Part shown: positions 1 through 10,533 of the stretch, piece by piece | Layout of the letters: each line of letters starts with the position of its first letter | How positions within the stretch are numbered: the first letter of the stretch is position 1 | Assembly (NCBI RefSeq): GCF_000472425.1 | Contig: NZ_AXAI01000003.1 | Span: 402,702 to 466,701, forward strand | DNA: 64,000 nucleotides | Source of the DNA: Bradyrhizobium sp. Tv2a-2 | GTDB taxonomy: Bacteria > Pseudomonadota > Alphaproteobacteria > Rhizobiales > Xanthobacteraceae | Direction: 5' to 3' | The notes under the pieces: generated by a model | Told to the model about the DNA's origin: nothing | What the model saw: the letters and a program-made list of their open reading frames with translations, nothing else | Databases searched by the model: none | Position numbers and translations under genes: made by a program

Positions 1-257
1 CGATCTCGGCCACGAAGGCGCTGACCGGCCATTCGCTCGGCGCCACCGGCGTGCAGGAGGCGATCTATTCCCTGCTGATGCTCAACAACGGCTTCATCTG
101 CGAGAGCGCCCATATCACCGAGCTCGATCCCGTCTTTGCCGACATGCCGATCGTGCGCAAGCGCATCGACAACGCCAGGCTCGGCACCGTGCTGTCGAAC
201 TCCTTCGGTTTCGGCGGCACCAACGCCACGCTGGTCTTCAAGCGGCTGGATGCGTAA
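1..257 (+). CDS. fabB: 3-oxoacyl-ACP synthase I (FabB), C-terminal fragment
   Basis: The reading frame is open from base 3 to a TAA at 255-257 and begins outside the window. It gives the C-terminal part of a condensing enzyme of type II fatty acid synthesis. Visible landmarks are the active-site histidine motif [13 protein letters not shown] and the glycine-rich [13 protein letters not shown] close to the end, both hallmarks of KAS I/II enzymes, which elongate acyl-ACP with malonyl-ACP in the cytoplasm. The assignment to FabB rather than FabF rests partly on the next gene being fabI, as in the alphaproteobacterial fabA-fabB-fabI cluster. FabF is the alternative. Confidence 0.85.
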   Translation, partial: ISATKALTGHSLGATGVQEAIYSLLMLNNGFICESAHITELDPVFADMPIVRKRIDNARLGTVLSNSFGFGGTNATLVFKRLDA

Positions 258-292
258 GCTTTATCTGCGAACACGACAGTCATATTACCGCC

Positions 293-415
293 ATGGCCGG
301 GCTCGTCCCGGCCATCCACGTCTTGAAGTGCGGAATGCTGGTCGCGTGGATGCCCGGGCCTTCGCTTCGCCGGAGGGGCTTCGGCCCCGCGAACGCCTCA
401 AACCCGGGCATGACG
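293..415. repeat. Intergenic palindromic repeat between fabB and fabI
   Basis: This spacer holds nested inverted repeats. A 9-bp perfect stem (ATGGCCGGG / CCCGGCCAT) lies at 293-315 with a 5-base loop. A second, longer structure begins with TGCCCGGG near 350 and closes with CCCGGGCA near 409-416, enclosing a GC-rich hairpin. It is of the REP-like type common between genes in Bradyrhizobium and Rhodopseudomonas. It may fold in the fabB-fabI transcript. Confidence 0.55.
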
Positions 416-428
416 AAGGAGAGGGACG

Positions 429-1229
429 ATGCAGGGTTTGATGCAAGGCAAGCGTGGCCTCATCATGGGCATTGCCAACGATCATTCGATCGCCTGGGGC
501 ATTGCCAGGACGCTCGGCGCTCATGGCGCGGAGATGGCTTTCACCTATCAGGGCGACGCGCAGGCCAAGCGGTTGAAGCCGCTGGCACGAGAGCTCGGCT
601 CCGACCTCGTGCTGCCCTGCGATGTCGAGGATACCGCGAGTGTCGATGCCGTCTTCGCGGCGCTGCGCGAGAAATGGAGCCGGCTCGATTTTCTCGTCCA
701 CGCCATCGGCTTCACCGACAAGAACGAGCTGCGCGGCCGCTATGCCGATACCACGCGGGACAATTTCTCGCGCACCATGCTGATCTCGTGCTTCTCGTTC
801 ACGGAAGTTGCCAAGCGCGCCGCCGAACTGATGACAGGCGGCAGCGGCTCCATGATCACGCTGACCTACGGTGCCTCGCAGCGGGCGATGCCGAACTACA
901 ACGTCATGGGCGTCGCCAAGGCGGGGCTGGAAGCCTCAGTGCGCTACCTCGCCTCCGATTTCGGCTGCCAGGGCATTCGCGTCAACGCGATCTCGGCCGG
1001 TCCGGTGCGGACGCTCGCCGGATCGGTGATCGGCGATTCACGTGCCATGTTCGCCTTCCAGCAAAAGCATTCGCCGCTCGGGCGTGGCGTCACACTGGAC
1101 GAACTCGGTGGCTCAGCGCTGTATCTGTTGTCCGATCTCTCCGGTGGCGTGACCGGCGAGGTGCATTACGTCGACAGCGGCTTCAACATCATCTTGCAGC
1201 CGCGCCCGGACCATCTCGAAGGCGAGTGA
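429..1229 (+). CDS. fabI: Enoyl-ACP reductase FabI (NADH)
   Basis: This 266-residue protein is the length of typical FabI. It reduces the trans-2-enoyl-ACP double bond in the last step of each fatty acid elongation cycle. An N-terminal Rossmann motif GIANDHSIAWG (residues 14-24) is the FabI-type variant of the SDR nucleotide site. The catalytic pair is visible as Tyr157 and Lys164 in PNYNVMGVAKAG, matching the Y-x6-K spacing of FabI. A good ribosome site (AAGGAGAGGG) precedes the ATG at 429. An in-frame ATG at 441 would give a slightly shorter protein. It probably forms one operon with fabB, with a palindromic repeat between them. Confidence 0.95.
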   Translation: MQGLMQGKRGLIMGIANDHSIAWGIARTLGAHGAEMAFTYQGDAQAKRLKPLARELGSDLVLPCDVEDTASVDAVFAALREKWSRLDFLVHAIGFTDKNELRGRYADTTRDNFSRTMLISCFSFTEVAKRAAELMTGGSGSMITLTYGASQRAMPNYNVMGVAKAGLEASVRYLASDFGCQGIRVNAISAGPVRTLAGSVIGDSRAMFAFQQKHSPLGRGVTLDELGGSALYLLSDLSGGVTGEVHYVDSGFNIILQPRPDHLEGE

Positions 1230-1248
1230 GTTTGGCGCGCTTTGCGCA

Positions 1249-2109
1249 TTACTCCTTGAGATAGCCAGGCAGTTCCTTGTCGAGCAGTGCTGCGACCAGC
1301 GCGCGGGTCCTTTCGCGAAGGGTCGCACTGCTTGAAGCGGTTTCCGGTGGGTCGGGAAAGAGCGAAGTGTCCAGCCTGGTCAACGGGTCCTCGGTCAGCC
1401 TGAGGCTATCGGCAAAATGGGTCCCGAAATTCGCAAACGGATGGTTGATCGCCTCGTATGTCTTGCCGTCGAGGATCAGGATCCAGATGTTTGCGAACAG
1501 ATGCGTGTGTCTGAGCACCGATCCGATGCCCTGGTCGTAGGTGCCGATGCCATCGAGCGTCATGTGCGTGCCGGGAAGCTCGCCCTTGGAACGGGTCACG
1601 ACAAGATAGCGCTCGCAATTCGCATTTGACGTGATGTTCTTGACGATCGTCGGCAAACGCTCACTCGGGTCGGGAATGAATCTGGATTTCGGATTGTAGA
1701 ACGGGTCGAACGCGCCGGTGGGATAGCTGATTCCCCGGACCGTGGGATCGGAGCCGGTTGCGGCTCGCACCCGCGCGAGCACCAGATCGTCGAGCCCCCA
1801 ACCCGCGACCGGAACTACACTCTCCTTGTTCTCAAAGACCGTGATGCCGAAATGCTGCACGGCAAACTGGTCGCCGAGCGCCGAAATCACGCCAAGCCTG
1901 CAGGGACCGGTTTGCGCCACGTCATGTTGCGTCGCTGCGGCCTTGGACTTGGGCGCAGGCTTCTTCGCAACGGGCTTGTGCGCGACTGGCGTATTGGCGG
2001 GAGGCTTGTTGGCGGCTGCGGGAGCATTCGCCGGTGATGGGGATTGTGCCCGGCCGGCCGGAACGAGGCACGACAACAGGATCGTGGCGACGACGAAACG
2101 ACGTAACAT
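1249..2109 (-). CDS. Exported hypothetical protein
   Basis: The family is not recognised. The protein has about 286 residues if the ATG at 2109 is used. It then opens with a clear signal peptide (MLRRFVVATILLSCLVPAGRAQ) followed by an Ala/Pro/Lys-rich linker of about 45 residues and a folded domain beginning near GPCRLGVIS. The upstream in-frame TTG at 2145 would place 12 extra residues before the signal peptide and is less likely. The mature domain has two cysteines, one in GPCRLG and one in NANCERYLV, which could form a disulphide in the periplasm. It is convergent with fabI, with only 19 bases between the stops. A conserved Bradyrhizobium secreted protein is the best description. Confidence 0.75.
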   Translation of the reverse strand: MLRRFVVATILLSCLVPAGRAQSPSPANAPAAANKPPANTPVAHKPVAKKPAPKSKAAATQHDVAQTGPCRLGVISALGDQFAVQHFGITVFENKESVVPVAGWGLDDLVLARVRAATGSDPTVRGISYPTGAFDPFYNPKSRFIPDPSERLPTIVKNITSNANCERYLVVTRSKGELPGTHMTLDGIGTYDQGIGSVLRHTHLFANIWILILDGKTYEAINHPFANFGTHFADSLRLTEDPLTRLDTSLFPDPPETASSSATLRERTRALVAALLDKELPGYLKE

Positions 2110-2190
2110 GACTGACAAACGAAAGTTGAGGAAACGACGAAACAAAGCTAAAGCGAGAGCCGTCCGCGCGCAAGCTGATGCGGCATGTGT

Positions 2191-2210
2191 CCTCCGCTTT
2201 TGCGGAGGAT
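2191..2210. other. Short perfect stem-loop downstream of the GST gene
   Basis: An 8-bp perfect inverted repeat (TCCTCCGC / GCGGAGGA) with a TTTT loop lies 27 bases past the stop of the minus-strand glutathione transferase gene. It lacks a U-run on the minus strand, so it is more likely an mRNA 3'-end stabiliser or weak terminator than a strong intrinsic terminator. Confidence 0.45.
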
Positions 2211-2236
2211 GACCATGCGTGGTTGTGGGAGGAGGC

Positions 2237-2833
2237 TTAGCCTGCCGCGATCTTCTCCGCCCGCTGGAAGGCGGGGCGCGAGACGCAGCGGGCGATGTAG
2301 GCGTCGAAGGTTGGGCGCGACGGCACCATCTTGAACAGCCGCACGGAGAAATTCAGCGCCGAGCCGATTGCGATATCGGCAGCCGAGAACTGCTCGCCGA
2401 GGATCCAGGGGCCCTTTTCCAGCGCAACGTCGAGCACGTCGAACACCCGTTGGGCATCGCCCCAGCCGGCGGAAACCGGATTCATCTCCAGCTTGGTTGC
2501 GATCTGTACCATCGCGGGCTCGATGCAGCCGGGCGCGAAGAACAGCCATTGCAGATATTTCGCGCGCAGGGGATCGCTGAGTGGCGGCGCCAGTTTCGCG
2601 TCGGGACAACGTTCGGCGACATAGGCGCAGATCGCGGCGGATTCCGCGAGCGTGGCCTCGCCATCCTTCAGCGCCGGCACCTTGCCCATCGGATTGATCG
2701 CGAGGTATTCCGCGCGCCTTTGCGCACCGGTCGAAATGTCGGTCAGGACCCGATCGTAGGGCTTGCCCGTCTCCTCCATCAGCCAAAGCGCCGAGAACGA
2801 GCGCGAGCGCGGCGACCAGTAGAGTTGCATCAT
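2237..2833 (-). CDS. Glutathione S-transferase family protein
   Basis: This is a soluble two-domain GST of about 198 residues. The N-terminal thioredoxin-like half has the substrate-binding stretch NPMGKVPALKDGEATLAESAAI, with the cis-Pro before Ala and the Glu-Ser glutathione contact. The C-terminal helical half contains the PWILGEQFSAADIAIGSAL motif (hydrophobic staple and N-capping Asp). It would conjugate or reduce electrophiles with glutathione. The start is set at 2833 because the ATG there overlaps the stop of the upstream acetyltransferase gene as ATGA, with GAGGGGAA upstream. This implies translational coupling. An in-frame codon at 2854 is less likely. The substrate is unknown. Confidence 0.85.
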   Translation of the reverse strand: MMQLYWSPRSRSFSALWLMEETGKPYDRVLTDISTGAQRRAEYLAINPMGKVPALKDGEATLAESAAICAYVAERCPDAKLAPPLSDPLRAKYLQWLFFAPGCIEPAMVQIATKLEMNPVSAGWGDAQRVFDVLDVALEKGPWILGEQFSAADIAIGSALNFSVRLFKMVPSRPTFDAYIARCVSRPAFQRAEKIAAG

Positions 2834-3288
2834 GACGTGTTTCCCCTCTTCCATCGATAATGCTTCATCACGAAGCCGGTCATCGGCTCGACCTGCTCCT
2901 CTTCGAACACAAAACCCTGACGCTCATACCAGCGCCATGCCTTTTCGTTTTCGCGCACGCAGCGCAGGAAAATTTCGGCCGGCAGTTGCGTTCGCGTGAA
3001 GGCGAGCAACTGCCGGCCCAGCGAGCGTCCCTGCCAGGCGGGCGCGACGAACAGCTGGTCGAGATAGAGCTTTGGCACATGAAGCGCCAGCATGGCCGCG
3101 AGCGCACCATTGTCATCTGCGACAAAAAGCGTCCAGCCCTTCTCGATCTCCTGCGGCACGCGTGCGCGTAATTTTGCCAGAAGGAAGTTGCTCGCCTCCT
3201 CGAGACCGGTGGAGACCCAGCCTTCCATCCAGACGCGGGCGATCTCGTCATATTCCTCTGCACGGGCGGGTCGGATCACTGCGTTCAT
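2830..3288 (-). CDS. GNAT family N-acetyltransferase
   Basis: This 152-residue single-domain acetyltransferase shows the acetyl-CoA pyrophosphate-binding motif A as VAPAWQGRSLGRQLLAF (residues about 82-98; Q/RxxGxG/A type). A C-terminal ENEKAWRWYERQGF segment is the usual GNAT beta-alpha signature before strand beta-6. It acetylates an unidentified amine in the cytoplasm. It is the first gene of a two-gene unit, with its TGA overlapping the GST ATG. It is transcribed divergently from katG. Confidence 0.85.
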   Translation of the reverse strand: MNAVIRPARAEEYDEIARVWMEGWVSTGLEEASNFLLAKLRARVPQEIEKGWTLFVADDNGALAAMLALHVPKLYLDQLFVAPAWQGRSLGRQLLAFTRTQLPAEIFLRCVRENEKAWRWYERQGFVFEEEQVEPMTGFVMKHYRWKRGNTS

Positions 3289-3511
3289 CGATCGAAACTT
3301 TCAGGCGCGGCCGCGTCTGCGACGCTGGAGCGAGCCTAGGTTTCAATTCACGGACATGCGAGCGAAAAGATCACGACCATGCGGTGTTTGTCGCAAGGCT
3401 GGCAAACGCCGCCCCGCGTGCGTCGATCGCTTTCCATGGTTCGGCGATGCTAGTATACGGAGCCGAAAGCACGACATCGCCATCGAATGGAAATTGCGAG
3501 ATCAGAATAAT

Positions 3512-5761
<2,250 letters not shown>

Positions 5762-5808
5762 CCGCGGGAGGCGTCGCCTCAGAACGCGGCGCTTACCGAG
5801 ACAAAACA

Positions 5809-5842
5809 AAAGGGCGGCTGAAAAGCCGCCCTTTCTCTTTTC
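5809..5842 (+). terminator. Intrinsic terminator of katG
   Basis: An 11-bp perfect stem (AAAGGGCGGCT / AGCCGCCCTTT) has a GAAA tetraloop at 5820-5823 and is followed by a T-rich tract (CTCTTTT). It begins 48 bases after the katG stop and fits a rho-independent terminator. Confidence 0.85.
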
Positions 5843-5848
5843 GCTAAG

Positions 5849-6050
5849 GCATGATCCGGAAAAGTGTGTAGCAGTTTTCCGAAAAGATCATGCTCAATCG
5901 AAGGCCTGAAGCGCGATGACGATTCAACTGAATCTCATCGCGATTTAAAGCATGATCCGGAAAAGTGTGTAGCGGTTTTCCGAAAAGATCATGCTCAATC
6001 AAAGGCCCGAAGCGCGATGACGATTCAACTGAATCTCAGCGCGCTTCAGT
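5849..6050. repeat. Tandem pair of a 101-bp intergenic repeat
   Basis: Two nearly identical units start with GCATGATCCGGAAAAGTG at 5849 and at 5950, so the period is 101 bases. They differ at only a few positions over most of their length. Each unit contains an imperfect inverted repeat, GCATGATCCGGAAAA... against ...TTTTCCGAAAAGATCATGC, then a conserved tail GCGCGATGACGATTCAACTG. The pair fills the convergent space between katG and pnp. A diverged inverted copy occurs at 16768-16874. Confidence 0.85.
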
Positions 6051-6058
6051 CGGAAGCC

Positions 6059-8233
6059 TTACTCGCCGGCGGCTTCGCGCGGCGCCGGGGCGTCGCCCTT
6101 CTGCTTGTCCTCGGCCTTCTGCTTGGCCTCGAGGTCCTCGCCGGTGGTCTGGTCGACCGCTCGCATCGACAACCGGGTCTTGCCGCGATCGTCGAAGCCG
6201 AGCAGCTTGACCTTGACCTTGTCGCCTTCCTTGACGACGTCGCTCGTCTTCTGCACTCGGTTGGCCGCGAGCTGGCTGATATGGACCAGGCCGTCCTTGG
6301 AACCGAAGAAGTTCACGAAGGCGCCAAATTCCATCACCTTGACCACGGTGCCCTCGTAGATCTGGCCGACTTCCGGCTCCGAGGTGATCGACTTGATCCA
6401 CTTGATGGCGGCCTTCATGGCGTCGCCGTCGTTGGAGGCGACCTTCACGGTGCCGTCGTCCTCGATGTTGATCTTGGCGCCGGTCTTTTCGACGATCTCG
6501 CGGATCACCTTGCCGCCGGTGCCGATCACTTCGCGGATCTTGTCGGTCGGGATCTTGAAGGTCTCGATGCGCGGCGCGTATTCGCCAAGCTCGGCACGCG
6601 CGGCGGTCAGCGCCTTGGACATCTCGCCCAGGATGTGCAGGCGACCGTCGCGGGCCTGACCGAGCGCAACCTTCATGATCTCTTCGGTGATGCCCTCGAT
6701 CTTGATGTCCATCTGCAGCGAGGTGATGCCACCTTCGGTGCCGGCGACCTTGAAGTCCATGTCGCCGAGATGGTCCTCATCGCCAAGGATGTCGGAAAGT
6801 ACCGCGTAGCGGCTGTCTTCGAGGATCAGGCCCATGGCGATGCCCGCGGTCGGCCGCTTCAGCGGCACGCCGGCGTCCATCAGCGCGAGCGAGGAGCCGC
6901 AGACGGTCGCCATCGACGACGAGCCGTTGGACTCGGTGATCTCCGACACCACGCGAATGGTGTAGGGGAACTCGTGATGCGGCGGCAGCACCGGGTGGAT
7001 GGCACGCCACGCGAGCTTGCCATGGCCGATCTCGCGCCGCTTGGTGCCGCCGAGACGGCCGGTCTCGCCGACCGAGAAGGGCGGGAAGTTGTAGTGCAGC
7101 AGGAACGTTTCCTTGTACGTTCCCGACAGCGCGTCGACATACTGCTCGTCCTCGCCGGTACCGAGCGTGGTAACGACCAGCGCCTGAGTCTCGCCGCGGG
7201 TGAACAGCGCCGAACCGTGGGCGCGCGGCAGCACGCCGACCTCGCAGACGATGTTGCGCACGGTCTTGACGTCACGGCCGTCGATGCGGCGGCCGGTGTC
7301 GAGGATGTTCCAGCGGACGATCTTGGCTTCGAGCGCCTTGAAGACGTCGGCGACGCGCAGCTTCTCAAACCGCGGCTCCTGCCCTTCCGGGAAGAAGTGC
7401 GCCATCACCTTTTCCTTGGCGGCGCCGACGGCGGCGTAGCGCTCCTGCTTCACCGGAATGGCGTAGGCCGAACGCAGCTCCTGCTCGATCAGCCCGAGCA
7501 TCTCCTTCTCGATCGCGCTGTCGTCGATCGCCTTGACCTCGAGCGGCTCCTTGGCGGCCTTCTCGGCGAGGTCGATGATCGCGTTGATCACCGGCTGGAA
7601 GTGGCGATGACCGAACATCACCGCGCCCAGCATGATTTCCTCGTTGAGCTCCTTGGCTTCCGATTCCACCATCAGCACGGCGTCGGCGGTGCCGGCGACG
7701 ACCAGATCGAGCTGGGTCTCGGTCATCTCGTCGAGCGTCGGGTTGAGCACATATTCGTCGTTGACGAAGCCGACGCGGGCGGCGCCGATCGGGCCCTTGA
7801 ACGGCACACCCGACAGCGTCAGCGCGGCGGACGCCGCGACCATCGCGACCATGTCGGGATCGTTTTCCATGTCATGGGAGAGGGTGGTGACGATCACCTG
7901 GGTCTCATTGCGCCAGCCGTCGACGAACAGCGGACGGATCGGACGGTCGATCAGGCGGGAAACCAGGGTTTCCTTTTCGGTGGGGCGGCCTTCGCGCTTG
8001 AAATAGCCGCCGGGAATGCGGCCCGCGGCATAGGCTTTTTCCTGATAGTCGACGGTCAGGGGAAGGAAATCGACGCCCTCGCGCGGGGTCTTGGCGGCGA
8101 CGACGGTGGCGAGCACGACGGTCTCGCCATAGCTCGCGAGCACCGCGCCATTGGCCTGGCGTGCGACCTTTCCGGTCTCCAGCTTGAGCGGACGCCCGCC
8201 CCAATCGATCTCAACTTTATGGATATTAAACAT
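6059..8233 (-). CDS. pnp: Polyribonucleotide nucleotidyltransferase (PNPase)
   Basis: This 724-residue phosphorolytic 3'-to-5' exoribonuclease degrades mRNA and helps sRNA metabolism. It starts [16 protein letters not shown] and has two RNase PH-like halves. The first holds the FFRR-like loop region [12 protein letters not shown]. The second holds [24 protein letters not shown], the active-site/phosphate loop. It closes with a KH domain ([17 protein letters not shown]) and an S1 domain ([28 protein letters not shown]). It is the last gene of the rimP-to-pnp group. It is separated from rpsO by a terminator and a long leader with a strong hairpin, so it probably has its own regulated transcript. 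Confidence 0.97.
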   Translation of the reverse strand: MFNIHKVEIDWGGRPLKLETGKVARQANGAVLASYGETVVLATVVAAKTPREGVDFLPLTVDYQEKAYAAGRIPGGYFKREGRPTEKETLVSRLIDRPIRPLFVDGWRNETQVIVTTLSHDMENDPDMVAMVAASAALTLSGVPFKGPIGAARVGFVNDEYVLNPTLDEMTETQLDLVVAGTADAVLMVESEAKELNEEIMLGAVMFGHRHFQPVINAIIDLAEKAAKEPLEVKAIDDSAIEKEMLGLIEQELRSAYAIPVKQERYAAVGAAKEKVMAHFFPEGQEPRFEKLRVADVFKALEAKIVRWNILDTGRRIDGRDVKTVRNIVCEVGVLPRAHGSALFTRGETQALVVTTLGTGEDEQYVDALSGTYKETFLLHYNFPPFSVGETGRLGGTKRREIGHGKLAWRAIHPVLPPHHEFPYTIRVVSEITESNGSSSMATVCGSSLALMDAGVPLKRPTAGIAMGLILEDSRYAVLSDILGDEDHLGDMDFKVAGTEGGITSLQMDIKIEGITEEIMKVALGQARDGRLHILGEMSKALTAARAELGEYAPRIETFKIPTDKIREVIGTGGKVIREIVEKTGAKINIEDDGTVKVASNDGDAMKAAIKWIKSITSEPEVGQIYEGTVVKVMEFGAFVNFFGSKDGLVHISQLAANRVQKTSDVVKEGDKVKVKLLGFDDRGKTRLSMRAVDQTTGEDLEAKQKAEDKQKGDAPAPREAAGE

Positions 8234-8300
8234 TGCGGTCTTCTTTCATGGTTTCCGAAAGAACGGCCGCTCCAAAACACAAAAACCATGCGCAAGACGG

Positions 8301-8332
8301 CCGGACGCTGATCGCAAAAGATCAGCGTCCGG
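8301..8332 (-). promoter_or_regulatory. Hairpin in the pnp 5' leader
   Basis: A 13-bp perfect stem (CCGGACGCTGATC and its complement) with a 6-base loop lies about 70 bases upstream of the pnp ATG, in the 343-base rpsO-pnp gap. In E. coli the pnp leader folds into a long stem that RNase III cuts and PNPase then uses for autocontrol. The position and strength here suggest the same role. That role is inferred from position, not shown. The rest of the gap shows no gene. Confidence 0.55.
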
Positions 8333-8533
8333 CGATCCTGCCATGGTTGTTATCTTTCGGATGGCGACCATCCTTATCGTTATCACGGGCACCTTGCCCG
8401 TTGCGTCCAGCGGCCGGATTGCTGCTGGGCGCTCTGGTTGGGCATGCCGGAACCCTCTCCATCGAGGCCTCCCGATCATGCCCTTGGCATGATGAACGCC
8501 GCGAGGGCCATTCCCGGACCCCGAAGCGTCATG

Positions 8534-8560
8534 CAAAAACGCGCGCAACCTTGCGCGCGT
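8534..8560 (-). terminator. Intrinsic terminator after rpsO
   Basis: On the minus strand a 10-bp GC-rich perfect inverted repeat (ACGCGCGCAA / TTGCGCGCGT) is followed directly by TTTTT. It begins 17 bases after the rpsO stop. It should end part of the rimP-to-rpsO transcript ahead of pnp. Confidence 0.8.
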
Positions 8561-8576
8561 GTACTTCATAAAAAGC

Positions 8577-8846
8577 TCAACGACGAATGTTGTGCTTCTC
8601 AAGCAGCGCCTTGTAGCGCGCCTCGTCCGTCCTGCGGAGATAATCGAGGAGCGAGCGGCGGGTGGAGACGAGCTTCAACAAGCCCCGGCGCGAATGGTTG
8701 TCCTTCACGTGGGTCTTGAAATGTTCGGTCAGGTTGTTGATGCGCTCCGACAGGATCGCGACCTGAACCTCCGGCGAGCCCGTGTCGCCGGCCTTGTTGG
8801 CACTTCCCTTGATGACTTCCGCTTTGCGTTCGGCGGTAATCGACAT
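8577..8846 (-). CDS. rpsO: 30S ribosomal protein S15
   Basis: This 89-residue protein starts [14 protein letters not shown] and includes the S15 signature [26 protein letters not shown]15 binds the central domain of 16S rRNA at the three-way junction and helps form the 30S platform. The ATG at 8846 is used. A TTG two codons upstream is only a chance in-frame codon. GAGAGAG precedes the start. It follows truB almost without a gap and has its own terminator. Confidence 0.97.
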   Translation of the reverse strand: MSITAERKAEVIKGSANKAGDTGSPEVQVAILSERINNLTEHFKTHVKDNHSRRGLLKLVSTRRSLLDYLRRTDEARYKALLEKHNIRR

Positions 8847-8848
8847 CG

Positions 8849-9964
8849 TCAAACTCTCTCGTTGCGGCCGGAACTGGCTGTCAGCCCGGTCAGGTTGAAC
8901 ACACGCTTGGGGATGAGTTCGCCATTGCCAATTTCGGCAAGCGCGAGAAGCCGGCCTGCCACCGTGACATAGACTGTGCCGCTACTATTGGGCGCATCCC
9001 GTCCGCGCAACAAAACGGCTTGGCCTCTGTGAAGCCTTGCCGCATCAGCCCGTGTGACGGCCAGTGCCGGGATGTCGTCCAGCGCGGTCTCAACGGGCAA
9101 AAGCGCGTCGGCGAGGCTTCCCTCGCCCGACGCGGCTCTATTGCATAAAGCCTCCAACTGTTCCAGCGGAATCATGTCGTTTTCGCCGAAAGGCCCGACC
9201 AGGGTCCGCCTGAGCGCCGAGATATGGCCGAAACAGCCCAGAATCCGGCCGATATCGCGGGCCAGCGCCCGGACATAGGTTCCCTTGCCGCACTCGGCCT
9301 CGAACAGGGAATGGTCATTGTCTGGTTGATCCAACAAGGTTAATTGGTGAATCTCCACGGGACGGGGCGCCAGTTCCACAACCTCGCCGTCGCGCGCGAG
9401 GTCATAGGCGCGTTCGCCTTGGACCTTGATCGCGGAATAGCGGGGCGGGGTCTGCTCGATAAGGCCGGTGAACTGCGGAAGCAGCGCACGAATCGCCTCC
9501 GCCGTCGGCCTGTTCTCGCTGGTCTTCACCACCTGGCCCTCGGTGTCGTCGGTGTCGCGCTCCTCGCCCCAGCGCACGGTGAAGCGGTAGCGCTTGCGGC
9601 CGTCCATCACGAAAGGAACGGTCTTGGTGGCTTCGCCAAGCGCGATCGGCAGGCCGCCGGAGGCGAGCGGATCGAGGGTGCCGGCATGGCCGGCGCGCTT
9701 GGCCGAGAACAGCCGCTTCACCACGGCGACGGCCTGCGTCGAGGTCATGCCGATCGGCTTGTCAAGCACGACCCAGCCGTGGATGTCGCGCTTGTCGCGA
9801 CGCGGCTGATTGTTCCTCTGCTGTTTGCCAGCGCGCGGGTCATTGTTGCCGCGCGGCTCGTCGCGGCGCGCATCGACAAAAATATTCTCGTCGCTGCGTG
9901 AATCAGCCGGCGTTTGCGCGCCGACCGCGCGCTCTGCCGGGCTCTTGGCCGGGGTCACGTTCAT
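8849..9964 (-). CDS. truB: tRNA pseudouridine(55) synthase TruB
   Basis: TruB makes the universal pseudouridine at position 55 in the T-loop of tRNA. The catalytic aspartate lies in [13 protein letters not shown], and [17 protein letters not shown] marks the start of the core. The 371-residue protein carries about 60 extra charged N-terminal residues ([15 protein letters not shown] region) before the core. This is a low-complexity extension seen in related rhizobia. A PUA-like C-terminus follows. The start ATG overlaps the rbfA stop as ATGA, so the two are translationally coupled. Confidence 0.95.
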   Translation of the reverse strand: MNVTPAKSPAERAVGAQTPADSRSDENIFVDARRDEPRGNNDPRAGKQQRNNQPRRDKRDIHGWVVLDKPIGMTSTQAVAVVKRLFSAKRAGHAGTLDPLASGGLPIALGEATKTVPFVMDGRKRYRFTVRWGEERDTDDTEGQVVKTSENRPTAEAIRALLPQFTGLIEQTPPRYSAIKVQGERAYDLARDGEVVELAPRPVEIHQLTLLDQPDNDHSLFEAECGKGTYVRALARDIGRILGCFGHISALRRTLVGPFGENDMIPLEQLEALCNRAASGEGSLADALLPVETALDDIPALAVTRADAARLHRGQAVLLRGRDAPNSSGTVYVTVAGRLLALAEIGNGELIPKRVFNLTGLTASSGRNERV

Positions 9965-10380
9965 TGATCTTCGTCCGAATCGGGTGCGAGGTCTCTTTGC
10001 ACCGCAGGCGTTCGCAGTAATTTCTCGATACGTTCCGCTTCGTCGAATCGGTCGTCGACGCGAAAGCGGACATCGGGAGCAAATTTTAAGTTAACGCGCC
10101 GAGCAATCTCGCCACGCAGGAATTTCTTGTTGCGGTCGAGCGCCGCGAGCACGGTGTCCGTGTCGCGTCCGCCGAGTGGCATCACGTAGATTGTTGCAAG
10201 CTTGAGATCCGGGGACATCCGAACCTCGGGTATCGTAATGATGTGACCCTCAAGGTCGGGATCATGAGCGCTACCGTGCAGAAGAATATCGGCAACAGCG
10301 TGGCGCACGGCTTCGCCTACGCGCAGCTGGCGTTGCGAGCCGCCGGGCGCAGAGCCTTTTTTCTGGTGAGCACGAGGCAT
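9961..10380 (-). CDS. rbfA: 30S ribosome-binding factor RbfA
   Basis: This 139-residue KH-like protein binds the 5' helix of 16S rRNA and assists late 30S maturation and cold adaptation. RbfA landmarks are [14 protein letters not shown] near the N-terminus, [23 protein letters not shown], and [23 protein letters not shown] in the C-terminal half. It sits between infB and truB in the standard order. Its stop overlaps the truB start. A spacer of 153 bases with two hairpins separates it from infB. Confidence 0.95.
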   Translation of the reverse strand: MPRAHQKKGSAPGGSQRQLRVGEAVRHAVADILLHGSAHDPDLEGHIITIPEVRMSPDLKLATIYVMPLGGRDTDTVLAALDRNKKFLRGEIARRVNLKFAPDVRFRVDDRFDEAERIEKLLRTPAVQRDLAPDSDEDQ

Positions 10381-10401
10381 TGTGTTCTCTCAAAGCCGAA
10401 A

Positions 10402-10483
10402 CGCCCGCGCGTGATGCGGGCATCGACGTTTTTCTTTTCCAAAACAGCCAAAACGTGCATGGCCGGAACAATTCCGGCCATGC
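10402..10483 (-). other. Two hairpins in the infB-rbfA spacer
   Basis: At 10457-10483 there is a 12-bp perfect inverted repeat (GCATGGCCGGAA / TTCCGGCCATGC) with a 3-base loop, and at about 10403-10420 a GCCCGC/GCGGGC stem. On the minus strand the first is followed by ACGTTTTGGCTGTTTT, so it could partly terminate or be a processing site that sets rbfA-truB expression below infB. This is inferred from shape only. Confidence 0.45.
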
Positions 10484-10533
10484 CGACGTCATTCAGTTCG
10501 CAAAAAACCTCAGGCGCTTCGTAAGATTTGGAC

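Noticed and set aside
5864..8311. 815-codon plus-strand frame opposite pnp
   Set aside because: It is antisense to a certain PNPase gene, has repetitive Asp/His/Leu-rich composition caused by GC bias, and no ribosome site.
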